The notes under the pieces: model-generated | What the model was told of the DNA's origin: nothing | Seen by the model: the letters and a program-made list of their open reading frames with translations, nothing else | Databases searched by the model: none | Assembly: GCF_052065355.1 (NCBI RefSeq) | Contig: NZ_JBQHUF010000001.1 | Coordinates: 248,001 to 312,000, forward strand | Length of the DNA: 64,000 nucleotides | Direction: 5' to 3' | From: Flavonifractor sp052065355 | GTDB lineage: Bacteria; Bacillota; Clostridia; Oscillospirales; Oscillospiraceae | Part shown: piece after piece, positions 42,775-55,586 of the stretch | How the letters are laid out: the number at the start of each line of letters is the position of its first letter | How positions within the stretch are numbered: position 1 is the first letter of the stretch | Translations under genes and position numbers: made by a program

Positions 42775-43668
42775 TTAAGAATTGGAACCGCTTTTTCGCT
42801 GAGACAGGATCAGACCGGAGAGGATCAGGACGATAGCGGCCAGGGTGAGGGCAGTAACAGGCTCCTGCAGAATGAGCACCGAGGCCACCACGGTGATAAC
42901 GGGCATCAGGTAGAGGTAGACATTGGTGGCGATGGAACCGATAAGAGCAGAGGCCTTGTTCCAGGCGAGGAAACACAGTGCGGAGGCGCCGATGCCCAGG
43001 TAAAGGGTGTTGCCCAGCAGAACAGGGCTGATAAAGCGGGACAGGTCCAGGCTCAGTCCGTTGATCCAGATGAAGGGAAGGGTGAACAGCAGACCCCAGA
43101 AAAAGATCTTGCGGGTGATCTGGAGATCGTTCAGGCCGGAGTCCGCGTGGGCCCACTCCAGACAGACCCCATAGCCGCCCCAGCAGACAGCGGCGGCCAG
43201 GGAGAGAAGGATACCGATGGGATCGCAGTCAAAGGATTCGCCCTCAGCCAGAGAGATCAGCGCGATTCCCGCCATAGCCAGGAAGAATCCCAGGAAAAAG
43301 GCGCCGCCCGGCCGTCTGGAACGGCGGCACAGCCACAGCATAAGGGCGGTAAACATAGGTGCGGAGGCTATAATGAGGCCCACAGTAGAGGCAAGGGAAA
43401 ATTGCAGGGCATAATTCTCCAGAATGGAGTAAAAGGTCAGTCCGGTGAGGCCGCAGCAGAGAAAGGGAAGCTCACCCTTCAGGCTCGTGGGGCGCAGAGG
43501 CTTGGGAGAACAGAGGAAGAGAACGGCCCAGGCCAGCAGGAAGCGGAAGATGAGGATCTCTACCGGATGAAAAGCGGTGAGAAGCACTTTTGTGGAAATA
43601 TAGGTGGTGCCCCATACCACTGATACCGCCAAAGCCAGTATATGGCCCAGAGCGAGACGATTTTTCAC
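42775..43668 (-). CDS. EamA/DMT-superfamily transporter
   Basis: 297 residues with ten membrane segments in two EamA repeats: LALAVSVVWGTTYISTKVLL, LLAWAVLFLCSPKPLRPTS and, in the second half, LYLGIGASALCFLAWNKASA. It probably exports metabolites or amino acids. I prefer GTG 43668 because AAAGG is nine bases upstream; ATG 43677 lies too close to that site. It stands alone. Confidence 0.87.
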   Translation of the reverse strand: MKNRLALGHILALAVSVVWGTTYISTKVLLTAFHPVEILIFRFLLAWAVLFLCSPKPLRPTSLKGELPFLCCGLTGLTFYSILENYALQFSLASTVGLIIASAPMFTALMLWLCRRSRRPGGAFFLGFFLAMAGIALISLAEGESFDCDPIGILLSLAAAVCWGGYGVCLEWAHADSGLNDLQITRKIFFWGLLFTLPFIWINGLSLDLSRFISPVLLGNTLYLGIGASALCFLAWNKASALIGSIATNVYLYLMPVITVVASVLILQEPVTALTLAAIVLILSGLILSQRKSGSNS

Positions 43669-43690
43669 ATAGCCCATCCTTTCATAAAAA

Positions 43691-43717
43691 CAGCGTGCGC
43701 GGAAACCGCGCACGCTG
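43691..43717 (-). terminator. Terminator of the NlpC/P60 gene
   Basis: CAGCGTGCGCGG/CCGCGCACGCTG with a three-base loop and TTTTT on the minus strand. Confidence 0.88.
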
Positions 43718-43759
43718 CTGGTGGTTTGGAAGAATCACATCTGCCTGCCGGACAAATGC

Positions 43760-44680
43760 TCAGAGGATGCGGCGAGCATACACATAAACGTTGTTGTAGT
43801 AGCCGCTGTTCAGGTCGTTGATCCGAACCTCATATGTACTGGTGGAAGCGTGAATGAACTGGCCGTTGCCGATGTAAATGCCCACGTGGGACACGGGCTT
43901 GCTGCCGCCGTCCTTGAAGAACACCAGATCGCCGGGCTGCAGCTCGCTCTTGGAGACGGACACACCGTTGGAGAGCTGGCCGGTGGCGGTACGGTTGAGG
44001 GTGTAGCCGAAGTGACGGTACACATAGGTGGTGAAGCCGGAGCAGTCAAAGCTGTTGGGGCCGTTGCCGCCATAGACATAGGGCACGCCCAGGAACTGCT
44101 TGGCGTAATCCACGACCTGCTGGCCCAGGCTGTTGCTGGAGGACACGGAGGCGGCTACAGTGCCGTCACCGCGGGAACCGGCGGAGTCCTTGCAGGTGAC
44201 CATGTAGTCGCTGCTGACATAGCCAACGGTGCCGCCGCTGGTCTTGATTTTGTACCAGCCGTTGTCAATACCCACGATGGTGACAACAGCGCCGTTGTTT
44301 AGAGAAGTGACCTTGCTGTAACTGGTGCCAGGCCCGCTGCGTACGTTCAGAGTAGAGCCGCCGGTCTTGACCAGGCCGTAACCGATGGTGACATCGGCCT
44401 TGGTGGCGACGGTGACATAGTCGGCGGACATATAGCCCTCAACGGACTTGTAATCCACCTTGTACCAACCGTTTCCGGCGTCCTCGAGCACCACCACGGT
44501 GTCGCCCTTGGAGGCGGTAGCCAGGATGGTGGAAGAGGTGCTGGCCTCCTCGCGGAGACGGAGCGCGTCGGTGTTGACGGTGCCGGCGCCCACACTGGCG
44601 GCGGAAGCACCCACGACGCAGATGGCGGAAACGGCGACGGTCAGAAGAGCGGTACGCATGAGCTTGGCAGGCAGTATCAT
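43760..44680 (-). CDS. Secreted NlpC/P60 hydrolase with two SH3 domains
   Basis: 306 residues. A signal peptide (LLTVAVSAICVVGASA) is followed by two bacterial SH3 domains (DALRLREEASTSSTIL and STLNVRSGPGTSYSKV) and a C-terminal NlpC/P60 domain. The catalytic Cys is in NSFDCSGFTTYVY, the His in VSHVGIYIGNGQF, and a second His in FIHAS. These enzymes cut peptide bonds in peptidoglycan stems, so a role in wall turnover is likely. GGAGG lies before ATG 44680. Confidence 0.93.
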   Translation of the reverse strand: MILPAKLMRTALLTVAVSAICVVGASAASVGAGTVNTDALRLREEASTSSTILATASKGDTVVVLEDAGNGWYKVDYKSVEGYMSADYVTVATKADVTIGYGLVKTGGSTLNVRSGPGTSYSKVTSLNNGAVVTIVGIDNGWYKIKTSGGTVGYVSSDYMVTCKDSAGSRGDGTVAASVSSSNSLGQQVVDYAKQFLGVPYVYGGNGPNSFDCSGFTTYVYRHFGYTLNRTATGQLSNGVSVSKSELQPGDLVFFKDGGSKPVSHVGIYIGNGQFIHASTSTYEVRINDLNSGYYNNVYVYARRIL

Positions 44681-44738
44681 TCGTAAATTCCTCCGTTCAG
44701 AATGGTGCCCCGCCGGAGTTGACGGGGCTGGGTGTCAG

Positions 44739-45029
44739 TTACTTGTTGGCTAAGGCCCGTTCCAGCCAGACGGAAGCCACATCCATGGCGGCGTACAGGC
44801 TGTCTTTCTCGGTCTTTTTGACCACCCGGTCCCGGCTCTTCAGGTCGGGGTCGGTGAGCTGGAGCTGGACAGAGACCCTGGTGGCCACGTCCATATCGTT
44901 TTCCTTCTTCTGGTCCAGAACCTGAAGCATGATAATATATTTCTCGGCCATGCTGCCGTAGTAGATCAGACTGTCTTTCCGGCGCAGAGGATGGCCCTTA
45001 TAGGTCAGAGGAATAGCTTGAGCTGACAT
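44739..45029 (-). CDS. Small conserved protein of unknown function
   Basis: 96 residues, starting MSAQAIPLTYKGHPLRRKDS, with YIIMLQVLDQKKENDMDVAT in the middle and a helical end. No signal peptide or membrane segment. AAGGAGG five bases before ATG 45029 is a strong ribosome site. I do not recognise the family beyond its likely conservation in Oscillospirales. It lies upstream of the NlpC/P60 gene on the same strand, 58 bp apart. Confidence 0.7.
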   Translation of the reverse strand: MSAQAIPLTYKGHPLRRKDSLIYYGSMAEKYIIMLQVLDQKKENDMDVATRVSVQLQLTDPDLKSRDRVVKKTEKDSLYAAMDVASVWLERALANK

Positions 45030-45151
45030 AGTACCTCCTTATGGGATGGACTGTTACTGATTTTTAAAAACTGTAACCAAATTGTAACACGTTGTATCCA
45101 AAGAGTCAACCGTTTTTCGGCTTTTTTTCAGGGAATTGTGCTGAAAGAGGC

Positions 45152-46510
45152 TCAGGACACAGAAGAGCGCCGCTTTTTGCCGCCTCCTGTCTGTCTCAGA
45201 TCCAGCCAGAGGAGACAGGCGGCATAGACCAGCGTGGCAAGGATCAGCAGGGATTCCAGCAGCATGGTGTAGGTCTTGCCGCCCAGGGTCAAGACCAGGG
45301 TATACCGCTGCCGGAAATAGACCAGGTAGGCGCTGAGAGAGGCCAGCTGGACCATGACTGCCGCAGGGAGCCGTTCGGGCAGGATACAGACTGCCGCCAC
45401 GGTGAGGACGTCGGCCAGGAAGAAGTAGCGGTCGTGCATATAGGGAAGCAGGAAGGGAACACCTGTTGCCAAGATGATTCCGGCAGTGAGAAGGGCGGTA
45501 TCTGAGATCCGCTTCCGGAAGCGGAGCAGCACAGCCAGCAGCACCAGGACCAACAGGAAGGCGGCGATGATGCCGGCCAGGGCGTAGCTGCGCTCGTCTA
45601 CCTGTGCGCCGTAGGGGAGGAAGGAGTAAACGGAGGCAGAGTTATAGTTCAGACTGCCGGCGCCCTCCTGGGTCTGCCCCACATAGACACTGAGAATATC
45701 CGCCAGCGGCTTGCCCAGCAGCAGGGCGGGGACGCAGGTCAGGGCGTAGGCAGCGGGGAAGAGGAGCAGGTGGCGGAATTTGATCCGGCCTGCCAGCCAA
45801 AAGGCTGCCCACAGGGGAATGATAAATACGGTCTGCAATTTAAAGGAGAAGGCCAGACCAAGAAGGGCGGCGGAGGTTCCGCCCCTGCGGTTCAGGGCGC
45901 AGGCCATGGCGTGGAGTACCAGACCGCTGTACAGCGAGTCGCACTGTCCCCAGTAGGCGCCGTTGAGCATGACGGTAGGCAGCAGGAGCAGGGCGCAGAA
46001 GCATGCCAGAGAAGGGATGGCGGCGTTAGATGCAAAATGCCTGACCAGACGGGCACCGCCCCAGGCCAATACCACGTCAAAAAAGATGGAGAACAGCTTG
46101 ATGAGGTAGAGGTCGGGAATGGGCAAATAGGAGATAGCCGCCAGGAAATAGAGGTAAGGGACATTGTAGTTGCCGATAGGCAGCTTGATGGCGGCGAAGC
46201 CTCCGTTGGTGCGCAGAGCTTCCATCCATTGAGACAAAAAGATCGTATAGTCATCAGAGACGTAGGAGAGCATCATGGACCGAATCAAGAAGGCCAGACC
46301 AATGGGAAGCAGTGCGGTCAGGAGGCGGTCCTTGCCCTGGGCTCTGAGCAGAAACAGCGCCAGCAGGGCAGAGATCAGAAGCAGAAGGTATACCCAAATC
46401 CGGGCAGAGGTGGTGCCCAGGCCCAGATTGAGAACGGGGATCAGACTCAGGCCCAGCAGGGCCAGACCAGCTCCGCCGCAGATCAGAGAGCGGGGGGAGA
46501 TAGATCTCAT
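45152..46510 (-). CDS. Gpi18-like membrane mannosyltransferase
   Basis: 452 residues with about twelve membrane segments. The first extracellular loop carries YVSDDYTIFLSQWMEAL, where the acidic pair is the likely catalytic or lipid-donor site of GT-C glycosyltransferases, followed by GNYNVPYLYFLAAISYLP. This resembles bacterial Gpi18-like (COG5542) enzymes that use polyprenyl-phosphate sugars. Substrate unknown. It is the last gene before the rpoC terminator but is transcribed separately. Confidence 0.82.
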   Translation of the reverse strand: MRSISPRSLICGGAGLALLGLSLIPVLNLGLGTTSARIWVYLLLLISALLALFLLRAQGKDRLLTALLPIGLAFLIRSMMLSYVSDDYTIFLSQWMEALRTNGGFAAIKLPIGNYNVPYLYFLAAISYLPIPDLYLIKLFSIFFDVVLAWGGARLVRHFASNAAIPSLACFCALLLLPTVMLNGAYWGQCDSLYSGLVLHAMACALNRRGGTSAALLGLAFSFKLQTVFIIPLWAAFWLAGRIKFRHLLLFPAAYALTCVPALLLGKPLADILSVYVGQTQEGAGSLNYNSASVYSFLPYGAQVDERSYALAGIIAAFLLVLVLLAVLLRFRKRISDTALLTAGIILATGVPFLLPYMHDRYFFLADVLTVAAVCILPERLPAAVMVQLASLSAYLVYFRQRYTLVLTLGGKTYTMLLESLLILATLVYAACLLWLDLRQTGGGKKRRSSVS

Positions 46511-46534
46511 AGCAATACCTCACGATAAAGAAGA

Positions 46535-46561
46535 AGGGCCCGGAGGAAATCTCCGGGCCCT
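46535..46561 (-). terminator. Terminator of the rpoBC operon
   Basis: AGGGCCCGGAG/CTCCGGGCCCT, 11-bp stem, with a pyrimidine-rich T tail on the minus strand, directly after the rpoC stop. Confidence 0.85.
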
Positions 46562-46573
46562 GTTGGTCACGCG

Positions 46574-49500
46574 TCAGATCTGAACGGAGTCTGTCACGGA
46601 GGAAGCAGCCTCCTCCACCAGGATCTCCTCCTCGGGGGCAGTGCCGCTCTGAGCGGTGCCCTCGTCGTCCATCTTGTCGTACTTGCGGTACATGGACAGA
46701 CCGGAGCCGGCGGGGATCAGCTTACCGATAATGACGTTCTCCTTCAGGCCCAGCAGGTGGTCCACCTTGCCCTTGATGGCCGCCTCGGTAAGCACCTTGG
46801 TGGTCTCCTGGAAGGAGGCGGCGGACAAGAAGGAATCGGTGGCCAGAGAGGCCTTGGTGATACCCATGAGCAGGCGGGTGCAGGTGGGCAGACGCAGTTC
46901 CATACCGTCGTTGGTCTCACCGGCGTCGATGCGGGCCTGAACGGCGGCCTTGGCGTCCTCAAATTCGATCAGCTCAATGGTAGAACCGCTGAGCAGGTCG
47001 GAGTCGCCGGCGTCCTCCACACGGACCTTGCGCATCATCTGACGGCAGATAACCTCGATGTGCTTGTCGTTGATATCAACGCCCTGCTGACGGTAGGGCT
47101 TCTGCACTTCCTGAATCAGGTAGTCATACACCGCATGGATGCCGCGGACACGGAGGACGTCCTGAGGATAGAGGGCGCCTTCGGTGAGGGCGAAGCCCTT
47201 TTCCACAGTATCGCCGTCCTTGACACGCAGACCGGCGGAGTATGGCAGGGTGTAGGTGACAGTTTCGCCGTCGTTGGCGGTGATGGTCACATTGCACATG
47301 GAGTTGCGCTTGGCCTCCTCCAGGGTGACCTTGCCGCCCACCTCGGCCAGCTGCGCCATCTTCTTGGGCTTACGGGACTCGAACAGCTCCTCAACACGGG
47401 GAAGACCCTGAGTGATATCGCCGCCGGCCACGCCGCCGGTGTGGAAGGTACGCATGGTCAGCTGAGTACCGGGCTCGCCGATGGACTGGGCGGCGATGAT
47501 ACCAACTGCCTCGCCAGCGCCCACAGGCTCGCCGATAGCCAGGTTGATGCCGTAGCACTTGGAGCATACTCCGCTGCGGGCTCGGCAGGTGAGCACGGAA
47601 CGGATCTTGACCTGATGGATGCCGTGAGCCTCCAGCAGCTTGGCGTCGTCGGCAGTCATCATGGTGTGGTGGTCGATGAGCACCTCGCCGGTCTGAGGAT
47701 CGCAGATGTCCTCCACCGGGTAACGGCCCTTCAGACGCTCGCCGAAGGTCTCGATGACCTGGCCGTTCTCCACGATCTCGCTGACCATGATGCCGTCGTC
47801 GGTACCGCAGTCGTCCTCGCGGATGATGACTTCCTGGGACACGTCCACCAGACGGCGGGTCAGGTAACCAGAGTCGGCGGTACGCAGAGCGGTATCGGCC
47901 ATGCCCTTTCGAGCGCCTCGGGAGGAGATGAAGTACTCCAGCACGGACAGACCTTCACGGAAGTTGGACTTGATGGGGATCTCGATGGTGCGGCCGGAGG
48001 TGTCGGCCATCAGGCCGCGCATGCCGGCCAGCTGACGGATCTGAGCGGAGCTACCACGGGCGCCGGAGTCAGCCATCATCCAGATGGGGTTGTACCGGTC
48101 CAGACCGGCCATCAGGGCGTCGGTAACGTCCTTGGTGGTCTTTTCCCAGGCCTCAACGACCAGACGGTAGCGCTCCTCGTTGGTCAGGAAGCCGCGCTTG
48201 TACTGGCGCTCGATCTTGACGATCTCCTTCTCAGTGTCGGCGATCAGGCCGTACTTCTTCTCGGGGATAGTCATGTCGTAGATGGAAACGGTGAGGGAGC
48301 CGCGGGTGGAAAACTTGTAGCCGCGGTTCTTGATGATGTCCAGCACGTGGGCGGACACAGTGAAGCCGTGCTTGGTGATGCACTTGTCGATGATCTTACC
48401 CAGCTGCTTCTTGCCCACGATGAAGTTGACCTCGGGGTCAAACATCTGCTCGGGATCGCTGCGGTCCACAAAGCCCAGATCCTGGGGGATGCCCTCGTTA
48501 AAGATCAGGCGGCCCACAGTGGTGCGTACCAGCTTGTGGCGGGTCTCACCGTCCACCTCAGCCTCACGACGGACCAGGATAGGCACGTGCAGATCCAGCT
48601 CACCCTCGTCGTAGGCCAGGCGGGCTTCGATATCGCTGCCGAAGACGTGGAGAGCCTCACGGGGCAGCTGGCCGTCCTCGGTCTCGTCGCAAATGCCGGC
48701 GTAAGTGGGAATGTCGTCCAGAGAGCCGGGGTTTTTGACCCAGATATAGGAATCGGGGTTCAGCTTGCCCTCGGCCAGGGCGGCCTTGACCGCGGCCACA
48801 TCCTCATAGGTCTCCTCAGCGGTGTGCTCAGGATACTTTTCGTAGGTCAGGTAGTAGGAGCCGAGCACCATGTCCTGAGTAGGCACGGTAACAGGGCCGC
48901 CGTCCTGAGGACGCAGCAGGTTGTTAGCGGAGAGCATGAGCACCCGGGCCTCGGTCTGAGCCTCAGCGGACAGAGGCACGTGAACAGCCATCTGGTCGCC
49001 GTCGAAGTCGGCGTTAAAGGCGGTACACACCAGGGGGTGCAGCTTGATGGCGCGGCCCTCCACCAGGACGGGCTCGAAAGCCTGGATGCCCAGACGGTGC
49101 AGAGTGGGGGCGCGGTTGAGCATGACGGGGTGATCCTTGATCACGAACTCCAGGGCGTCCCACACCTCGGCCTTGCCCTTGTCCACCATCTTCTTGGCGG
49201 ACTTGATGTTGTTGGCCAGACCGTCTTCCACCAGCTTCTTCATAACGAAGGGGCGGAACAGCTCGATGGCCATCTCCTTGGGCAGACCGCACTGGTAGAT
49301 CTTCAGCTCGGGGCCGACCACGATAACGGAACGGCCGGAGTAGTCGACACGCTTGCCCAGCAGGTTCTGACGGAAGCGGCCCTGCTTACCCTTGAGCATA
49401 TCGGACAGGGACTTGAGGGCGCGGTTGTTTGCGCCGGTGACGGCGCGGCCGCGGCGGCCATTGTCAATCAGAGCGTCCACAGCCTCCTGCAGCATCCGCT

Positions 49501-50350
49501 TCTCGTTGCGCACAATGATATCGGGGGCGTTGAGCTGGATCAGCCGCTTCAGACGGTTGTTGCGGTTGATGACCCGGCGGTACAGATCGTTCAGATCGGA
49601 GGTGGCGAACCGGCCGCCGTCCAGCTGCACCATGGGGCGCAGCTCGGGGGGGATGACAGGCAGTACGTCAATGATCATCCACTCAGGCTTGTTGCCGGAG
49701 ATGCGGAAGGCGTCCACCACTTCCAGACGCTTGACGATGCGGGCCTTCTTCTGGCCGGAGGCGTCCTTCAGCTCGGCACGGAGCTGGGTGGAGAGTTCCT
49801 CCAGGTCGATATCCTGGAGCAGCTTCTTCACGGCCTCGGCGCCCATGCCGGCCTCGAAGTCATCCTCGTACTTCTCCCGCATGTCGCGGTACTCCTTCTC
49901 GGAGAGAATCTGGTTCTTGGCCAGAGGGGAGAAGCCGGGGTCGGTAACAATATAACTGGCGAAGTAGAGCACCTTCTCCAGAATACGGGGGCTGATATCC
50001 AGCAGCAGACCCATCCGGGAGGGGATACCCTTGAAATACCAGATGTGGGACACGGGAGCAGCCAGCTCGATGTGGCCCATGCGCTCCCGGCGGACCTTGG
50101 CCCGGGTGACTTCCACGCCGCAGCGGTCGCAGATCTTGCCCTTGTAGCGGATCTTTTTATACTTGCCGCAGTGGCACTCCCAGTCCTTGGTAGGCCCAAA
50201 GATGCGCTCGCAGAACAGACCATCCCGCTCCGGCTTCAGGGTGCGGTAGTTGATGGTCTCCGGCTTCTTGACCTCGCCGTAGGACCACTCGCGGATCTGT
50301 TCCGGGGAGGCGATGCCAATCTGGATGGCGTCGAATTCAGCGTAACTCAT
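46574..50350 (-). CDS. rpoC: RNA polymerase beta' subunit
   Basis: 1258 residues. The N-terminal zinc site reads CHCGKYKKIRYKGKICDRC, the catalytic Mg loop is NADFDGDQMAVHVPL, the bridge-helix/trigger-loop region includes ARGSSAQIRQLAGMRGLMAD, and the second zinc site begins CRARSGVCSKCYG. It forms the active centre with RpoB, 22 bp upstream. The short C-terminal tail is acidic. Start ATG 50350 follows GGGAGG by about 12 bases. Confidence 0.98.
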   Translation of the reverse strand: MSYAEFDAIQIGIASPEQIREWSYGEVKKPETINYRTLKPERDGLFCERIFGPTKDWECHCGKYKKIRYKGKICDRCGVEVTRAKVRRERMGHIELAAPVSHIWYFKGIPSRMGLLLDISPRILEKVLYFASYIVTDPGFSPLAKNQILSEKEYRDMREKYEDDFEAGMGAEAVKKLLQDIDLEELSTQLRAELKDASGQKKARIVKRLEVVDAFRISGNKPEWMIIDVLPVIPPELRPMVQLDGGRFATSDLNDLYRRVINRNNRLKRLIQLNAPDIIVRNEKRMLQEAVDALIDNGRRGRAVTGANNRALKSLSDMLKGKQGRFRQNLLGKRVDYSGRSVIVVGPELKIYQCGLPKEMAIELFRPFVMKKLVEDGLANNIKSAKKMVDKGKAEVWDALEFVIKDHPVMLNRAPTLHRLGIQAFEPVLVEGRAIKLHPLVCTAFNADFDGDQMAVHVPLSAEAQTEARVLMLSANNLLRPQDGGPVTVPTQDMVLGSYYLTYEKYPEHTAEETYEDVAAVKAALAEGKLNPDSYIWVKNPGSLDDIPTYAGICDETEDGQLPREALHVFGSDIEARLAYDEGELDLHVPILVRREAEVDGETRHKLVRTTVGRLIFNEGIPQDLGFVDRSDPEQMFDPEVNFIVGKKQLGKIIDKCITKHGFTVSAHVLDIIKNRGYKFSTRGSLTVSIYDMTIPEKKYGLIADTEKEIVKIERQYKRGFLTNEERYRLVVEAWEKTTKDVTDALMAGLDRYNPIWMMADSGARGSSAQIRQLAGMRGLMADTSGRTIEIPIKSNFREGLSVLEYFISSRGARKGMADTALRTADSGYLTRRLVDVSQEVIIREDDCGTDDGIMVSEIVENGQVIETFGERLKGRYPVEDICDPQTGEVLIDHHTMMTADDAKLLEAHGIHQVKIRSVLTCRARSGVCSKCYGINLAIGEPVGAGEAVGIIAAQSIGEPGTQLTMRTFHTGGVAGGDITQGLPRVEELFESRKPKKMAQLAEVGGKVTLEEAKRNSMCNVTITANDGETVTYTLPYSAGLRVKDGDTVEKGFALTEGALYPQDVLRVRGIHAVYDYLIQEVQKPYRQQGVDINDKHIEVICRQMMRKVRVEDAGDSDLLSGSTIELIEFEDAKAAVQARIDAGETNDGMELRLPTCTRLLMGITKASLATDSFLSAASFQETTKVLTEAAIKGKVDHLLGLKENVIIGKLIPAGSGLSMYRKYDKMDDEGTAQSGTAPEEEILVEEAASSVTDSVQI

Positions 50351-50372
50351 AGTTCTGATCGTCCTCCCTTAC

Positions 50373-54083
<3,711 letters not shown>

Positions 54084-54351
54084 CGTAGAAAAAACACCTC
54101 GTTTTCTTTGTCTGGGAGCGGCTGGGGACCAGCCATTCCCGGTTTCCGTCGGCTGCTTTTCGTCGAACCGCACGAACGGGGCGGTTCAAGTCGGGTGCTA
54201 CACACCCGGGCGCGTGGATAAAATATGAAAATATCCTCTTGCGCTTCCCGAGGCCCTGTGCTATAGTTGACACAACATGGGAGAACAGCGGGAAAACGCT
54301 GTTTGGACATAAGAGCATTTAAGTATACCATGTATATACTGGGAAAGTCAA
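54084..54351 (-). promoter_or_regulatory. rpoBC promoter and long structured leader
   Basis: TTGACT (54351-54346), an 18-bp spacer and TATACT (54327-54322) form a clear promoter about 240 bp before rpoB. The leader contains CGGGTG/CACCCG-type and CCGCCCCG...CGTGCGG hairpin-forming stretches. No L10-type binding site can be named. No gene is visible in the leader; an in-frame extension of rpoB to 54173 is possible but unlikely. Confidence 0.65.
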
Positions 54352-54404
54352 CAGCTTTTTGAGAGAATCCGGAGTGATCCGGATTTTTTATTTTATATAA
54401 CGGC

Positions 54405-54443
54405 AAACGCCCCCGGCAGGATCAGCTCCTGTCGGGGGCGTTT
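54405..54443 (-). terminator. Terminator of the M60-SLH operon
   Basis: AAACGCCCCCGGCAGGA/TCCTGTCGGGGGCGTTT, a 17-bp stem with one mismatch, directly after the SLH stop. A weaker plus-strand-type hairpin with a T-run lies at 54366-54390; no plus-strand gene needs it. Confidence 0.85.
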
Positions 54444-54449
54444 TGTGTT

Positions 54450-55586
54450 TTAGTCGGCCAGGTTCTGGCAGAAGCGGGCCAGGATCACGGCGGCCTGAGC
54501 CCGGGTAGCGGAACCGGCGGGGGAGAGGGTGGTGTCGCTGGTGCCGGTGATCAGACCGGCGCCAATGGCCCAGCCCATGGCGTCCGCCGCGTAGGGAGAG
54601 ACCTTTGCAGCGTCGCTGTAGCCGCCGAGAGCGGCGGAAGCGGACATGTCATAGCTCTTGTAGCTGGCATAGCGATAGAAGATGGTAGCCATCTGCTCCC
54701 GGGTGATGGTGTCGTCGGGACCGAAGCTGCCGTTGTCGTAGCCGTTGACAATACCGTTGGCGCTGGCCCAGGCCACCGCATCGGCATACCACTGTCCGGC
54801 AGCCACATCGGGGAAGGATACGCCGCCGGAAACAGCGGGACTGCCCTCCAGGCGGTAAAGGATGGTGACCAGCATAGCACGGTTGGTAGTTACGTCGGGG
54901 GAGAAGCGGTCCTCGCTGGTACCGGTCATCAGACCCTGCTGATACACATAGCGCACCGCGTCAGTGTACCAGGTGCCGTCAGCTACATCGGCAAAGGGGA
55001 GGGGCTGGGTCCCGGAGCCGTTGGAGCCGTCCTCAGAACCGTTGTCCGTGCCGTTGTCGGTGCTGCCGGAATTGTTTCCGCCATTGCTGCCGGAGCTGTT
55101 TCCGCCGCCGCTGCCGCCCGTGCTGCCGCCGGCTACACCGCCGCTTTCCGGAGCGGAAATTCCCCCGGAAGAGGAGTCGGTCATCAGCAGGCCGGAAAAT
55201 CCGGTAATGGTAAAGGTGGTGTCATCCGCTGCGATCAGAGTGCCCAGCGGCAGGGTACCCTCGGCGGCCAGCACTCCGTTTTTGGCGGTAATGTAGAGGG
55301 TCACCTGGCTGCCGCTCTGCTTGCTGGTGGTATAAATGCCGTTCCGGTTCAGGCCGGCGTCAGGTTCGTAGGTGTAAGTGGTTCCGTCCTCAGAGAGAAG
55401 CAGAGTCACCTGCAGGCTCTGGCAGTTCGAAGAGACACCGGTCATAGTTACCTCCTGGCTGGTGGACGCCGTCTGAGCGGTTACCAGCTGAGGACCGGCG
55501 GCGGCCGCTGTGGTAAACAGCAGGCCGGCCGCCAGGACCAGGGCGGAGAACAGAGAGAAAATCGGTCGTTTCACAGAATACCTCAC
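54450..55586 (-). CDS. SLH anchor protein coupled to the M60 peptidase
   Basis: 378 residues. The signal peptide (SLFSALVLAAGLLFTTAAAA) is followed by a ~95-residue beta-rich domain (VTMTGVSSNCQSLQVTLLLS, QVTLYITAKNGVL, FTITGFSGLLMTD), a Gly/Ser/Asn linker and three SLH modules (FADVADGTWYTDAVRYVY, FPDVAAGQWYADAVAWAS, YSDAAKVSPYAADAMGWA). GTG 55586 overlaps the upstream TGA, so its translation is coupled to the M60 protein. The beta domain could be a cohesin-like partner for the dockerin repeats in the M60 protein; this is inference. Confidence 0.87.
   Translation of the reverse strand: MRYSVKRPIFSLFSALVLAAGLLFTTAAAAGPQLVTAQTASTSQEVTMTGVSSNCQSLQVTLLLSEDGTTYTYEPDAGLNRNGIYTTSKQSGSQVTLYITAKNGVLAAEGTLPLGTLIAADDTTFTITGFSGLLMTDSSSGGISAPESGGVAGGSTGGSGGGNSSGSNGGNNSGSTDNGTDNGSEDGSNGSGTQPLPFADVADGTWYTDAVRYVYQQGLMTGTSEDRFSPDVTTNRAMLVTILYRLEGSPAVSGGVSFPDVAAGQWYADAVAWASANGIVNGYDNGSFGPDDTITREQMATIFYRYASYKSYDMSASAALGGYSDAAKVSPYAADAMGWAIGAGLITGTSDTTLSPAGSATRAQAAVILARFCQNLAD

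Noticed and set aside
54366..54390. Terminator for a plus-strand gene upstream of rpoB
   Set aside because: The hairpin has a plus-strand T-run, but no plus-strand gene lies to its left, so I do not list it as functional.
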